DNA from: Ideonella sp.
GTDB taxonomy: Bacteria; Pseudomonadota; Gammaproteobacteria; Burkholderiales; Burkholderiaceae_C
Length of the DNA stretch: 64,000 nucleotides
NCBI GenBank assembly: GCA_016721465.1
Contig: JADKIA010000015.1
Location: forward strand, 176,850-240,849
Reading direction: 5' to 3'
Part shown: positions 1 to 7,488 of the stretch, piece after piece
Position numbering within the stretch: position 1 is the first letter of the stretch
How the letters are laid out: the number at the start of each line of letters is the position of its first letter
Made by a program: the position numbers and the translations under genes
Notes under the pieces: model-generated
Databases searched by the model: none
The model's input: only the letters and a program-made list of their open reading frames with translations
What the model was told of the DNA's origin: nothing

Positions 1-2
1 CG

Positions 3-32
3 CTGAAGCGCCTGCGCGCCGAGCACCAGTGA
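3..32 (+). CDS. 3' end of an upstream gene (partial, uncertain)
   Basis: Nine codons ending in Arg-Ala-Glu-His-Gln and a TGA at 30-32 are open to the left edge. The stop lies 35 nt before the next start on the same strand, as expected for a gene ending here. Nothing in so short a piece identifies the product, and it could be chance. Confidence 0.25.
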   Translation: MKRLRAEHQ

Positions 33-67
33 TGGACACATCGCGAGACGGGTGAAGGGAAGTGGGA

Positions 68-790
68 ATGGCCAACAACGAAACTGCACGGCTGGCCGTG
101 CTGATCGATGCGGACAACGCATCGGCCAGTGTGGTGAAGGAGCTACTTGAAGAAGTGGCCAAGTACGGTACGGCCACTGTCAAGCGCGCGTACGGTGACT
201 GGACCACCACCAACCTCGTGGGCTGGAAGGAACACCTGCATCGTCACGCCATCCAGCCCATGCAGCAGTTCGCCTACACCAAGGGCAAGAACTCCACCGA
301 CTCGGCGTTCATCATCGACGCGATGGACCTGCTGTATGCCGGCAACCTGGATGGCTTCTGCCTCGTATCGAGCGACAGCGACTTCACCCGCCTGGCCACG
401 CGCATGCGAGAGGCGGGCAAGGTGGTCTACGGTTTTGGCGAGCGCAAGACGCCCGAGCCGTTCATAGCAGCCTGCGACAAGTTCATCTTCCTGGAGGTGT
501 TGAAGCGCCCAAGCGAGGCAGCGCCACCCGTGGCGGTGTCAGACGTGCCGGACCTGAAGGGGTTGTTGACCCACGCCATCGTGGAGACGTCCCGCGACAG
601 CGGCTGGGCATCATTGTCGGCGGTGGGGTCCTTCATCAACAAGAACAACACCTCGTTTGACCCGCGCAATTACGGTTTCACCAAGCTGAGCGAACTGGTG
701 CGAAAGCAGGCCTATCTGGAGGTCAAGGAGACGACGGATCCGTCGGGCTTCAATCATCTGTCTGTGCGAGCAAGGCCTATCGTGTCGTGA
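68..790 (+). CDS. NYN-domain / LOTUS (OST-HTH) protein, putative RNase
   Basis: A 240-residue protein with an N-terminal NYN domain (about 8-140) and a C-terminal LOTUS/OST-HTH domain (about 160-230). NYN domains are PIN-like metal-dependent ribonuclease folds. The acidic positions sit in LIDADNA near the start, NSTDSAFIIDAMDLL and LVSSDSDFTRLA. The C-terminal GWASLSAVG and FDPRNYGFTKLSELV are typical of LOTUS, which binds RNA. The family (also called LabA/DUF88) is widespread and its role in bacteria is poorly defined. ATG 68 is preferred over GTG 62 because GAAGGGA at 54-60 lies 7 nt before it. It is a single gene at the edge of an island rich in RNA- and protein-targeting modules, so a defence or RNA-decay role is plausible but only inferred. 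Confidence 0.85.
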   Translation: MANNETARLAVLIDADNASASVVKELLEEVAKYGTATVKRAYGDWTTTNLVGWKEHLHRHAIQPMQQFAYTKGKNSTDSAFIIDAMDLLYAGNLDGFCLVSSDSDFTRLATRMREAGKVVYGFGERKTPEPFIAACDKFIFLEVLKRPSEAAPPVAVSDVPDLKGLLTHAIVETSRDSGWASLSAVGSFINKNNTSFDPRNYGFTKLSELVRKQAYLEVKETTDPSGFNHLSVRARPIVS

Positions 791-1172
791 TGCCAGTAGG
801 AAGGGCTGCGGCTTGCTGCATGGTCGCCATTTGACGCAGCACGATAGTCGAACTGACCAACCAGAATATCCGGCGGCGTCAGACTGGACGGCGACACTCA
901 GCACCGATCGTCGAAGGTACGTTGTTGTCGAATACGGTCGTCCACTCTGGCCGCGCGGACGACACTGGTGACTACCTCCAATGCGACTCTCCCTGAGGCT
1001 GCTGTGTTGGCTGTGCCGAGCAAGCGCAGGGGCCAGACACCCGATTTGATTCATCAAGGGTTTCGCAATAAGGGGCGCAGTCCCTTCACTTGCAGTCCGC
1101 ACGGCGCAAAGGCCTGCGGCGCCTCGGGACTTGCTCGCTCGCTTCACCAGGGAAGCTGCGCCAGCTGTGCGG
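791..1172. other. gap without a recognised gene
   Basis: This gap of 382 nt lies between the convergent ends of the NYN gene and the E1 gene. Open frames exist on both strands but look like GC-rich shadow frames, with no recognisable motif. No terminator with a clear T tract was seen. Confidence 0.4.
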
Positions 1173-2707
1173 CTACCGGGCCGATTGCGCGAGCTTGCCC
1201 CGATCTGCAGCGACTTTTTCAATCTGAGAGCGGTACACCGAGCACTCGCATCGGGTGTCGACACTCGTCCTCAGTGCAGCGCCACTTTTCGGTCCGATGA
1301 ACATGCTCTCTAGTTGGAAGTGCTGCGTCGTCTGCGCTTGCTTGAAGTAAAGGGACTTCAGTGCCTCCGTCATCACAAGGGTGGCCGACATTGCGGCAAC
1401 GAAGGGCGCTGACGGCCGGAAACCAGCCGCGAGGTTCATCCCCACCCGACGCGCCTGCGCCTCGGCAATCGTGGCGCAGACGGTGCGACCCAGTTGCTGT
1501 TGCTCCTTCAGCCAGGGACGCAGCTCTGGTCTCGCGGCGGCAATGTCGCCGTCGGTCAACCCGCGACCGTGGTCTGCCGCCAGAGTCGCTTCGCTCAGGC
1601 CGGTGGCGGCTGACTGCACCGCTATGGCACTCGATGCGGCTTGTTTGAACCCACAGCGCATGCACGCCCAGCGAGGACGGTCGAGTCGGTGCACCCGGAC
1701 CGCCGCGCCGACGGCGTTGATGCCGCCGTCTACCAGCACCGACGGCCACAACAGCTGTGTATCGCGCCGAGCCTCGACGTCGTCCAGCGCGTTGAGCACA
1801 AGCTCCGTCGCCATCGTGCGAAGTGCCGAACCACGAGCCGCGTCGGCGATGGCCGACTGCTCAAAGCTGACATTCACGCCGCCGTCGCGGAGGACCTGGG
1901 CGAGCCTCTGTGCCTTTGAGGTACCCATCCACGCCAGGTTGTCCAACAGCACGCAGGTGCCGAGGTTCTCCACCGCGAACGCCTGCTTGTCGACGATGTG
2001 CACCCGGCCTCGCAACTGCAGCTGCAAATGAGCAGCACCATGGCGTTGCCGATGGCGCCGGCGCCCACCACAAGGGTGTCTGGCAGATGCATCGCCGCCG
2101 GTAGTTCAGGCCCCTGCGTACGGTCGTCCGCACTCAGGTTGTAGAGCGAGAACTCGGTCGACTCGAGTGGCGGCGCCTGCTCGGCGTTGATGCCGTAGAC
2201 CCTCTTGAAGACCTCAGAGACGCCGAGTGTCGCCGCCGCCATCGCACCCAGTGGGTTGCTCAAGGTCGTGTCGCCGTTCAGCCGGCCGGGCTTCGAGGAG
2301 ACGCGCGCCAGCCAGCCGTTGGAGTTGATGGTGGTCCAGCGTGAGTCCCCTGGGACGACTGCTCCCACGTTCAACACGGCATGGGCTGGCGCGGCGGAGG
2401 TCCCCTCCGGTTTCACCAAGACCTCGACAGAGCCGATGCTCCATAGCGTGCCGGCGAGCTCTCGCACATCGTTTTCGAGCGAACCCAGGCCGTCGGGCAG
2501 GACGACGCGCAGTCGCCCCACGATGCGCGACAGGAGCCGCATGGCGTTGAGCAGGCACCATGCGCCATTTCGGGTGGCCAGCGTTTCGCGTTCGCCCGTC
2601 AGGACAACGACGCGCGAGAGGACCTCGGACTCATCGAGGGGTGTTCCCTGGAGCCCTCTGGCAACGCCCATAGTCCGGCTGACAGCCAGATGGAAATCGG
2701 CGCTCAT
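1173..2707 (-). pseudogene. E1-like ubiquitin-activating (ThiF-family) enzyme, frameshifted
   Basis: Activating enzyme of a bacterial ubiquitin-like pathway: it would adenylate the C-terminal glycine of the Ubl encoded at the head of the operon and pass it to the E2. ATG at 2707 overlaps the JAB stop as ATGA. The first ~200 residues resemble a degenerate adenylation domain: there is no glycine loop, but NPLGAMAAATLGVSEVFKR looks like the closing helix of such domains. The second, active-type domain opens with LVVGAGAIGNA. Frame is then lost between about 2045 and 2027. In the neighbouring frame the protein resumes at RVHIVDKQAFAVENLG and continues with CMRC and CEC (possible zinc site), GRTVCATI (candidate catalytic Cys) and FVAAMSATLVMTEALK. 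Restoring one base gives a protein of about 511 residues. The break is either a real inactivating mutation or a sequencing error; no slippery heptamer suggests programmed shifting. Confidence 0.8.
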
Positions 2708-3216
2708 TGCGCGACCTCCAGGTCGATGCGCTGAACCCGTGCTGCGATGGTCTCGACCCGCGCGGCAACCTCTGCGCCAGGCAGTCGCCGGTAGTCGCCT
2801 GCCTCGAACGCATGCACGCCGCACGCCTGCAGACCGTAGCCGCTGCGCTGGGCATAGTGCGGATACACCACAGACAGGTAGCCCTGCACTCGGATGCCGA
2901 GTTCTCGGTCGACATCAGAGAGCCCAACATGGTGCCCAGGATGGGAGTGAATCTGCCCGACGAGGTACGTGCCGAGTTCCTCGGCGATATCACTCAGGCG
3001 GTTCATTGCCTGGTACGACAGACGAATCTGCAGTGGCGCGGTCTGCAAGCCGGCGCCGCGGAGCGCGACGACGTGCGTGATGTCCACTTCGAGGTCATGC
3101 TGGACCCCAAGCCACATCGCCAGGCCCTCGTGCCCCTTGGCCCCGCATGGCTGCATGATGCGGACAGACTCTGCGAGCAGGTCCGCGGGCAATCTCCATT
3201 TCAGGTCGTTGGTCAT
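2704..3216 (-). CDS. JAB/JAMM-family isopeptidase (deubiquitinase-like)
   Basis: A 170-residue JAB1/MPN-fold metalloprotease. The complete JAMM signature is present: Glu30 in HEGLAMWL, then HSHPGHHVGLSDVD with His90, His92, Ser100 and Asp103 placed to bind zinc and activate water. In bacterial Ubl operons this enzyme removes the Ubl from targets or trims its precursor. Trimming seems unnecessary here because the Ubl already ends in glycine, so deconjugation is the likelier job. ATG 3216 overlaps the E2 stop (ATGA), and its own stop overlaps the E1 start the same way, so the three genes should be translationally coupled. In-frame codons upstream of 3216 lie inside the E2 gene and were not used. 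Confidence 0.88.
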   Translation of the reverse strand: MTNDLKWRLPADLLAESVRIMQPCGAKGHEGLAMWLGVQHDLEVDITHVVALRGAGLQTAPLQIRLSYQAMNRLSDIAEELGTYLVGQIHSHPGHHVGLSDVDRELGIRVQGYLSVVYPHYAQRSGYGLQACGVHAFEAGDYRRLPGAEVAARVETIAARVQRIDLEVAQ

Positions 3217-3647
3217 GAGGCTCTCCCTTGGTACGAGTTGTCGAGCGCGAACTGCAGGCTGAGCAGCGCGAACTGCACGGGGGCCTCGACCCGCGGATAC
3301 ATGCCTGCGGCCGTCCACTCCGGATGCAGGCTGTGCCCCTCGGCGGTCCACGGCAGACAGGCGTCGAGAGAACCAGGGCGGAACCCGAAGCACTGCGGCC
3401 ACGTCGCGCTGCGGTTGTCGGCGCCTGTGGTCAGGTCGACGAACTTGAGCGATGGCGGCTTGAACAGATCAGTCCACCGCAGACGCGCCTTGAAGAGCTC
3501 GCTGGGCGCCAGGCGCGGATGCATGACGGCTGTCACCCCGAGCGGAACGCTAGCGTCCCGCTCGAGGTTCCAGCGGCCGGCCTCCGGCAGCGCGCGCGCC
3601 TCTTCAAACTGGCGCTCGAAGAGCGCAAGCTCGAAGTCGGTCGCCAT
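3213..3647 (-). CDS. E2-like ubiquitin-conjugating enzyme
   Basis: A 144-residue protein with an E2-like pattern. LRWTDLFKPPSLKFVDL (about 56-72) resembles the E2 strand with its conserved prolines. It is followed by GSLDACLPWTAEG, with Cys97 as the candidate thioester cysteine, and an aromatic, proline-poor C-terminal helix region (EAPVQFALLSLQFALDN). Cys86 in WPQCFGF is the alternative. The family call rests strongly on position: it sits between a Ubl gene (4-nt gap) and a JAB gene (ATGA overlap), with an E1 next in line. It should accept Ubl from the E1 and transfer it to a target. No separate E3 is visible. Single-domain E2 genes of this type belong to the bacterial Ubl systems first catalogued by comparative genomics and later shown in the Bil defence system. 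Confidence 0.72.
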   Translation of the reverse strand: MATDFELALFERQFEEARALPEAGRWNLERDASVPLGVTAVMHPRLAPSELFKARLRWTDLFKPPSLKFVDLTTGADNRSATWPQCFGFRPGSLDACLPWTAEGHSLHPEWTAAGMYPRVEAPVQFALLSLQFALDNSYQGRAS

Positions 3648-3651
3648 GGCC

Positions 3652-3966
3652 CTACCCCTGAACGAACTGCTCGAGCAGCGTCAGCAGCAGCGTCCGCTTG
3701 CCATCCGACAACTCACCGACGGTGACGTTGACGTTGGTCTGGATGACGCCGTCGTCCGCAAAGACGTACTCTTTGCGTCCGCCGTTGACGTCGCCCTCGG
3801 CAAGCCCGAAGTACTGCAGCACGCGCGGCTTCAGCGCGGCCAGGGTCTCGCCATCGTCGACACGCGGTTCGACGTATGGCCGAGGTGAGGCGAGGTAGCG
3901 AACCCTCAGGAGAAGGGTCGCGAGGGGGCGTGCGAGTTCATCGCCCGCGGTTTCGGTCGAGTTCAT
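3652..3966 (-). CDS. small ubiquitin-like protein (Ubl), first gene of conjugation operon
   Basis: A 104-residue protein with a beta-grasp-like layout from about residue 15: LATLLLRVRYLAS, the charged helix ETLAALKPRVLQYFGL, then VIQTNVNVTVGELSDGK and RTLLLTLLEQF. It ends in Phe-Val-Gln-Gly directly before TAG, so the glycine needed for conjugation is already exposed. Most ubiquitin-like precursors end in Gly-Gly and often carry a tail to be removed. ATG 3966 has GGAG 7 nt upstream. It heads the operon Ubl, E2, JAB, E1. Sequence similarity to ubiquitin is not obvious; the call depends on size, the terminal glycine and the partners. It could be conjugated to a cellular or phage protein or act as a thiocarboxylate sulfur carrier, but a separate E2 argues for conjugation. 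Confidence 0.75.
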   Translation of the reverse strand: MNSTETAGDELARPLATLLLRVRYLASPRPYVEPRVDDGETLAALKPRVLQYFGLAEGDVNGGRKEYVFADDGVIQTNVNVTVGELSDGKRTLLLTLLEQFVQG

Positions 3967-4097
3967 GTCAAAACTCCAGGAAAAGGATGGGTACCGCCGG
4001 TGGCCTGTCCGGCGTGGACGTTCCTTGACACTGCAGAGCTCGATGCCGACAATCGCGGGCGCTAACCAGGGCGAACTGTTTCGGCAGTGAGTCCCCA

Positions 4098-4135
4098 GCG
4101 GTCGGGTACTCCGGTATTCGGCCGCTTTCTTTTTT
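4098..4135 (+). terminator. hairpin plus T tract (plus-strand orientation)
   Basis: GCGGTCG (4098-4104) pairs with CGGCCGC (4119-4125) with one wobble, followed by TTTCTTTTTT. It has the form of an intrinsic terminator for the plus strand, although no plus-strand gene precedes it. The rest of the 236-nt gap 3967-4202, between antitoxin and Ubl, must hold any separate promoter of the Ubl operon; none stands out. Confidence 0.35.
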
Positions 4136-4202
4136 CCGGGTCGTCAGAGCTCCTCTTCAGGCGAATCGATGACTGTTTGCATGGTCTATCGGTCCCCGGC
4201 TC

Positions 4203-5438
4203 TCAGGCCAGTTGGTCCTCGAAGTACTGGCTGACGCTCCCCGCTGAGCTGATGAGGCTCGCGAGCAGGCGCCAGTTGCCAGTCACGTGACGCAGGCGCC
4301 CCGCAACGATGGCGGGGTGGACCCCAGCCTCACGCGCAAGGATCAACGCATCGTCGACCGAGTGCGTGCTGCGCACCGCTGCGCGCTCCCACAGCTGGGT
4401 CGGAATGAGCGCTTCGCGAGCTCCTTCGTCCGCCTGCTCTTCCTCGGCGCGCTCCAGGCGAGTCTTGTCTTCGAGGTTGTCAGCGATGAAGGCATGCCCA
4501 GGCCGCAGGTGCTTGCCGACGTGGACCAACTCGTGGAGCAGCGCGAACCAGAAGTTGTCGACGCGGTCATGCCGCAGCGTCAACCCGATGACCGGCAGCG
4601 TCCCCTCGAGCATGGCAGCGCCGTCGAGGTAGGTCTTCTTGAAGTGCTGCTCGAAGACGAGGCAGATGCCGTGTCGGCTCAGCTGCTCCTGCGCCAGGCG
4701 CGGCCCCCCATCGAAGGCGGACAACTTGGCCACGTCGCGCAGCCAGGCGTCGGTGATGACGCCTTCCTTGTAGTGCCCGCGTGGGGGCGACTTCTTGGCC
4801 TTGCACAACACCCGGGCGCGCCAGACGATGAGCGCGTAGTGGTCCATGGACCGGGCGCCGTTCTGATGCATCGGGGCACGCAAGCGCGCCTGCTCCGGCA
4901 AGGAGCCTCCGCAGGTCTGGTGCATGAACTCTGTCACCAGGTTCTCGGCGTCTTCGCGCAGCTCCTTGGCTGTGAACTTCCTCCCACCAAGCAGCCCACG
5001 CTCGGCCATCTCCGCGAGCGGGAACTTCGTGTAGTCGTACTGCGGCTCGTCGTCATCCAGTGACACCTGGTCGTCCGCACCGATGAGCGAGGCAGCCGGA
5101 ATGCCCAGTCCCTGATGGAGGCGGCGCATCATTGCCAGAGTCAGCGGCCGGCGGCCGGCCAGAACATCGGAGACGCGCGACAGCGAGCCGATGTATGGCA
5201 CGAGGTCCTTGCGGCTCAGGCGCTGCTGCTCCATCCGGAACGCGATGGCGTCGAGGGGTTGCACCGGGCATGGCTGCTGGTGCTTGCCCTCAAAGTCCGC
5301 CACCACCAGCCGCAGCAACTCGAACTCGTCTTCCTCGTCGCTGCCCGAGGCCAAGTCGGTCCTCATCAGGACGGCCAGACGAGCGAGAGCGGCCTCGTAC
5401 TCGTCATGTGTCCGGATGATGCGTACTTGTGAGGTCAT
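4203..5438 (-). CDS. HigA-like antitoxin fused to ImmA/IrrE metallopeptidase
   Basis: A 411-residue two-domain protein. Residues about 55-120 form a HigA-type helix-turn-helix (LDAIAFRMEQQRLSRKDLV, then VSDVLAGRRPLTLAMMRRL). The C-terminal half is an ImmA/IrrE zinc peptidase, with HELVH near residue 303 and a downstream acidic run (RAEEEQADEGAREAL) likely to supply the third zinc ligand. It lies 20 nt after a HigB-type toxin gene, the usual toxin-first order of higBA. The HTH should bind the toxin promoter and the toxin; the peptidase could degrade a repressor or the complex on a signal, as ImmA does in ICEBs1. HigA antitoxins are usually near 100-140 residues, so the fusion is large but a known architecture. 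The Ubl operon starts 236 nt downstream on the same strand and could be co-transcribed. Confidence 0.85.
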   Translation of the reverse strand: MTSQVRIIRTHDEYEAALARLAVLMRTDLASGSDEEDEFELLRLVVADFEGKHQQPCPVQPLDAIAFRMEQQRLSRKDLVPYIGSLSRVSDVLAGRRPLTLAMMRRLHQGLGIPAASLIGADDQVSLDDDEPQYDYTKFPLAEMAERGLLGGRKFTAKELREDAENLVTEFMHQTCGGSLPEQARLRAPMHQNGARSMDHYALIVWRARVLCKAKKSPPRGHYKEGVITDAWLRDVAKLSAFDGGPRLAQEQLSRHGICLVFEQHFKKTYLDGAAMLEGTLPVIGLTLRHDRVDNFWFALLHELVHVGKHLRPGHAFIADNLEDKTRLERAEEEQADEGAREALIPTQLWERAAVRSTHSVDDALILAREAGVHPAIVAGRLRHVTGNWRLLASLISSAGSVSQYFEDQLA

Positions 5439-5458
5439 GGGGTTCTCGGTGTGTCGAT

Positions 5459-5758
5459 TCAGTGACGGGCGCCCTGGGGCGCGGCATTCTGGTCAGACGC
5501 AGTCGACCAGGCTCGTTCCACAACGACGATGCCCTTGTCCAGCCGGACCAAGGTGGCCAGCTGGTACAGGCCCTGCAGCAGCCGGAACACGACAGTGCCG
5601 TCTTTGGCGACCGTTGCCGTGATGTAGCGCTCACGCACCTGGCGCAGACTTGTCCACTCGGCGTCTTCAACCTCGTGCCGCCAGGCCGTGACCAAGCCCC
5701 GGCACTCCGGGTGCTGGGCGCAGAGCGCGTCGAGGCGAAGGATGCCGGTGAGCTGCAT
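5459..5758 (-). CDS. HigB-type RelE-fold toxin (putative mRNA interferase)
   Basis: A 99-residue protein that follows the HigB toxin pattern: an N-terminal helix, then GLVTAWRHEVEDAEWTSLRQV, VRERY, the strand block TVVFRLLQGLYQLATLVRL and VVVERAW. HigB toxins cut mRNA on the ribosome. The usual C-terminal GTHxEYDK end is not evident here (it reads VVVERAWSTAS), so activity may be altered. ATG 5758 is chosen because an upstream in-frame TTG at 5779 falls inside the predicted -10 box and could not be on the transcript. The gene starts a minus-strand operon with the antitoxin-peptidase gene, and the palindrome at 5790-5807 is a good candidate for autoregulation. Confidence 0.72.
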   Translation of the reverse strand: MQLTGILRLDALCAQHPECRGLVTAWRHEVEDAEWTSLRQVRERYITATVAKDGTVVFRLLQGLYQLATLVRLDKGIVVVERAWSTASDQNAAPQGARH

Positions 5759-5778
5759 GACAGTGGCCAGTTCAGGCA

Positions 5779-5807
5779 ACTATAGCATGGTTCCCCATAT
5801 GGAGAAC
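5779..5807 (-). promoter_or_regulatory. promoter and palindromic operator of the higB-higA/immA operon
   Basis: Read on the minus strand, TATAGT (5784-5779) is a good -10 box about 20 nt before ATG 5758. Just upstream is an 18-bp near-perfect palindrome, GTTCTCCATATGGGGAAC on the minus strand (5807-5790), with 8 of 9 paired positions matching. It covers the spacer and -35 area, where a HigA-type repressor would block RNA polymerase. The -35 hexamer itself is weak. Confidence 0.6.
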
Positions 5808-5922
5808 TATGACTCGCACTGGCAGGCCGGCAGCGGCCGTGAGCGCGACGGCTTAATGCGGTTAACTCGCCATCCAACTCGCACAAAAAGTCGACAGTTC
5901 CAAACGTCTACATAGGAGAGTC

Positions 5923-7245
5923 TTGCCGCATACAATCTCGCACGTGAACGCGCAAGCTATCCTGCAGTATGACTCGCCGCACCAGTTTGAGCCGCTGATG
6001 CCTTCGGAGGCTGCGCTCGCGCCGCTGCTTGAAGCGGCCAGCGACCTGACCCGCAAGGCCACGGCCTTGGGGACGGCCTCTGGCAAGGCGGCCCAGTCCG
6101 AATTGCGCAAGCTCTTGCGCAGCATGAACTCGTACTACACGAACCGCATCGAGGGCGAACACACCCGCCCCAGCGACATCGAGCGCGCCCTGCAACAGGA
6201 CTTCTCTGCCAATGCTGACCTTGCGCGCAAGCAGCGGCTTGCGGTGGCCCACATCCGGACAGAAGAGCTCTGCGAAGGCGAGCTGAACCGCCGGCTCGTC
6301 GAGGGCGGAGACCAGGCGACACGCTGGCTGTACTCGACCGAGGCGCTGACTTGGTTGCACCGGGAGCTTTTCCGCGACTTGCCCGCTGACGACCTCAGAC
6401 TCGTCGACGGCAGTGTCATGGTGCCCGGCGAGGTACGACAGCGGGGCGTGGCCATCGGTCGGCACGAAGCGCCGACCTGGGAGTCGCTACCGCGCTTCCT
6501 GGAGCGCTGGCAGCAGGTCTATGCGGGCACGCGACGGGGCGAGGCCTCGGTGGTCGCGCTGGCCGCCGCGCATCACCGCCTGGCCTGGATGCACCCGTTC
6601 CTCGATGGCAACGGCCGCGTCACGCGGCTGCACACCCACCTGCTGCTGCATGGGTGGGGCTTGACCAGCGGGCTGTGGTCCCCGTTGCGGGGTTTTGCGC
6701 GCACCGAGGCCAGGTACAAGGCCCTGCTGCAGGCGGCAGACGAGCACCGCCGCGGTGACCTCGACGGCCGGGGCAACCTCACCCAGGCCGGACTGGTCGA
6801 GTGGATAGAGTACACGCTGGAGGTCTGCACGGACCAGGTGGAGTTCATGGCCCAGCAACTCCACGTCGGCGGCATGCGTGACCGCATCCAGGCCGCCCTG
6901 GCCTACGAGACAGCCGTGGTGAAGTCCGGTGTGCGGGAAGAGGCACTCATCCCGCTGCACTACCTCTTCGCCACGCAGGGTGAGCTGGGCCGCGCCGACT
7001 TCAAGGCGATGACCGGCCTGGGTGAACGTGTCGCTACGTCTCTGCTGTCGGCCTTGCTGCACCGCGGGTTCCTGGCGACGGACTCCAGCTACGGGAGCCT
7101 GCGTTTTGCCATCCCACGCCACGCGCTGAGGTTCTACTTCCCGGCGTTGTGGCCCGAGGCCGAACAAGACCAGGCCTTGCTCGAAAGCGAGGTCGGCCTC
7201 GGTAGCCCCTCACGCAGCTCGTCCAGGCGAAAGCCTCCGGGTTGA
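5923..7245 (+). CDS. Fic-domain AMP-transferase with N-terminal inhibitory motif
   Basis: A 440-residue Fic protein. The N-terminal helix carries TNRIEG (73-78), matching the inhibitory [S/T]xxxE[G/N] motif whose Glu blocks ATP gamma-phosphate binding. The core has HPFLDGNGRVTR near 223-234: catalytic His, the phosphate-binding loop and both arginines are intact. The C-terminal third (LGRADFKAMTGLGERVATSLLSALLHRGFL) looks like a winged helix. The fusion of Fic to an in-cis inhibitor and wHTH is a common soluble class that AMPylates itself or an unknown target, so no separate antitoxin is expected. The TTG start at 5923 is supported by AGGAG 4 nt upstream; a GTG about 20 nt further in has no such site. 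It diverges from the higB promoter. The last ~15 residues are Ser/Arg-rich and may be a non-native end. Confidence 0.88.
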   Translation: MPHTISHVNAQAILQYDSPHQFEPLMPSEAALAPLLEAASDLTRKATALGTASGKAAQSELRKLLRSMNSYYTNRIEGEHTRPSDIERALQQDFSANADLARKQRLAVAHIRTEELCEGELNRRLVEGGDQATRWLYSTEALTWLHRELFRDLPADDLRLVDGSVMVPGEVRQRGVAIGRHEAPTWESLPRFLERWQQVYAGTRRGEASVVALAAAHHRLAWMHPFLDGNGRVTRLHTHLLLHGWGLTSGLWSPLRGFARTEARYKALLQAADEHRRGDLDGRGNLTQAGLVEWIEYTLEVCTDQVEFMAQQLHVGGMRDRIQAALAYETAVVKSGVREEALIPLHYLFATQGELGRADFKAMTGLGERVATSLLSALLHRGFLATDSSYGSLRFAIPRHALRFYFPALWPEAEQDQALLESEVGLGSPSRSSSRRKPPG

Positions 7246-7488
7246 CCACGCCGTTGTCGAGGAATGAGCCCGCGACGGCGTGGACCGACAGGCTTCGAGC
7301 CGAGGGACACCGTTCGATAGCTTCCAGCAGAGGAAGGTCTGTGAGTGGGCTTAAGGTGACGAACGTCCGGTTCGTGACGTCATCGCCCTTTCGCCCCGGC
7401 GTCAGCGATGACCGCTGCAAAGCGGTACTGCACAGCCATACGCGGGCAGCTGCCCTCGCGCGCCATCAACGAGTGCGCGCCAAGTCTT
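7246..7488. other. gap between Fic and recombinase genes, possible gene relic
   Basis: The two genes converge here. On the minus strand an open frame starting at 7420 reads protein-like (VTNRTFVTLSPLTDLPLLEAIE) and runs into the 3' end of the Fic gene. It matches nothing I recognise, has no clear ribosome site, and may be a relic or a shadow. No terminator was identified. Confidence 0.25.

Noticed and set aside
611..1264. A 217-codon minus-strand open frame overlapping the NYN gene end and the E1 end
   Set aside because: It overlaps two better-supported genes and its residue make-up (Ser/Arg/Cys-rich) is that of a shadow frame.
2020..2050. Programmed -1 ribosomal frameshifting in the E1 gene
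   Set aside because: No X-XXY-YYZ slippery heptamer or following stem was found at the junction; mutation or sequence error is simpler.
1173..3966. CBASS type II (Cap2/Cap3) as an explanation for the E1 and JAB genes
   Set aside because: There is no cGAS/DncV-like cyclase or effector beside them, while separate Ubl and E2 genes are present; the nucleotidyltransferase at 14394 is AbiEii-like and 10 kb away.
5759..5779. TTG 5779 as the start of the HigB-type toxin
   Set aside because: The codon overlaps the predicted -10 box, and homologous toxins align from the ATG at 5758.
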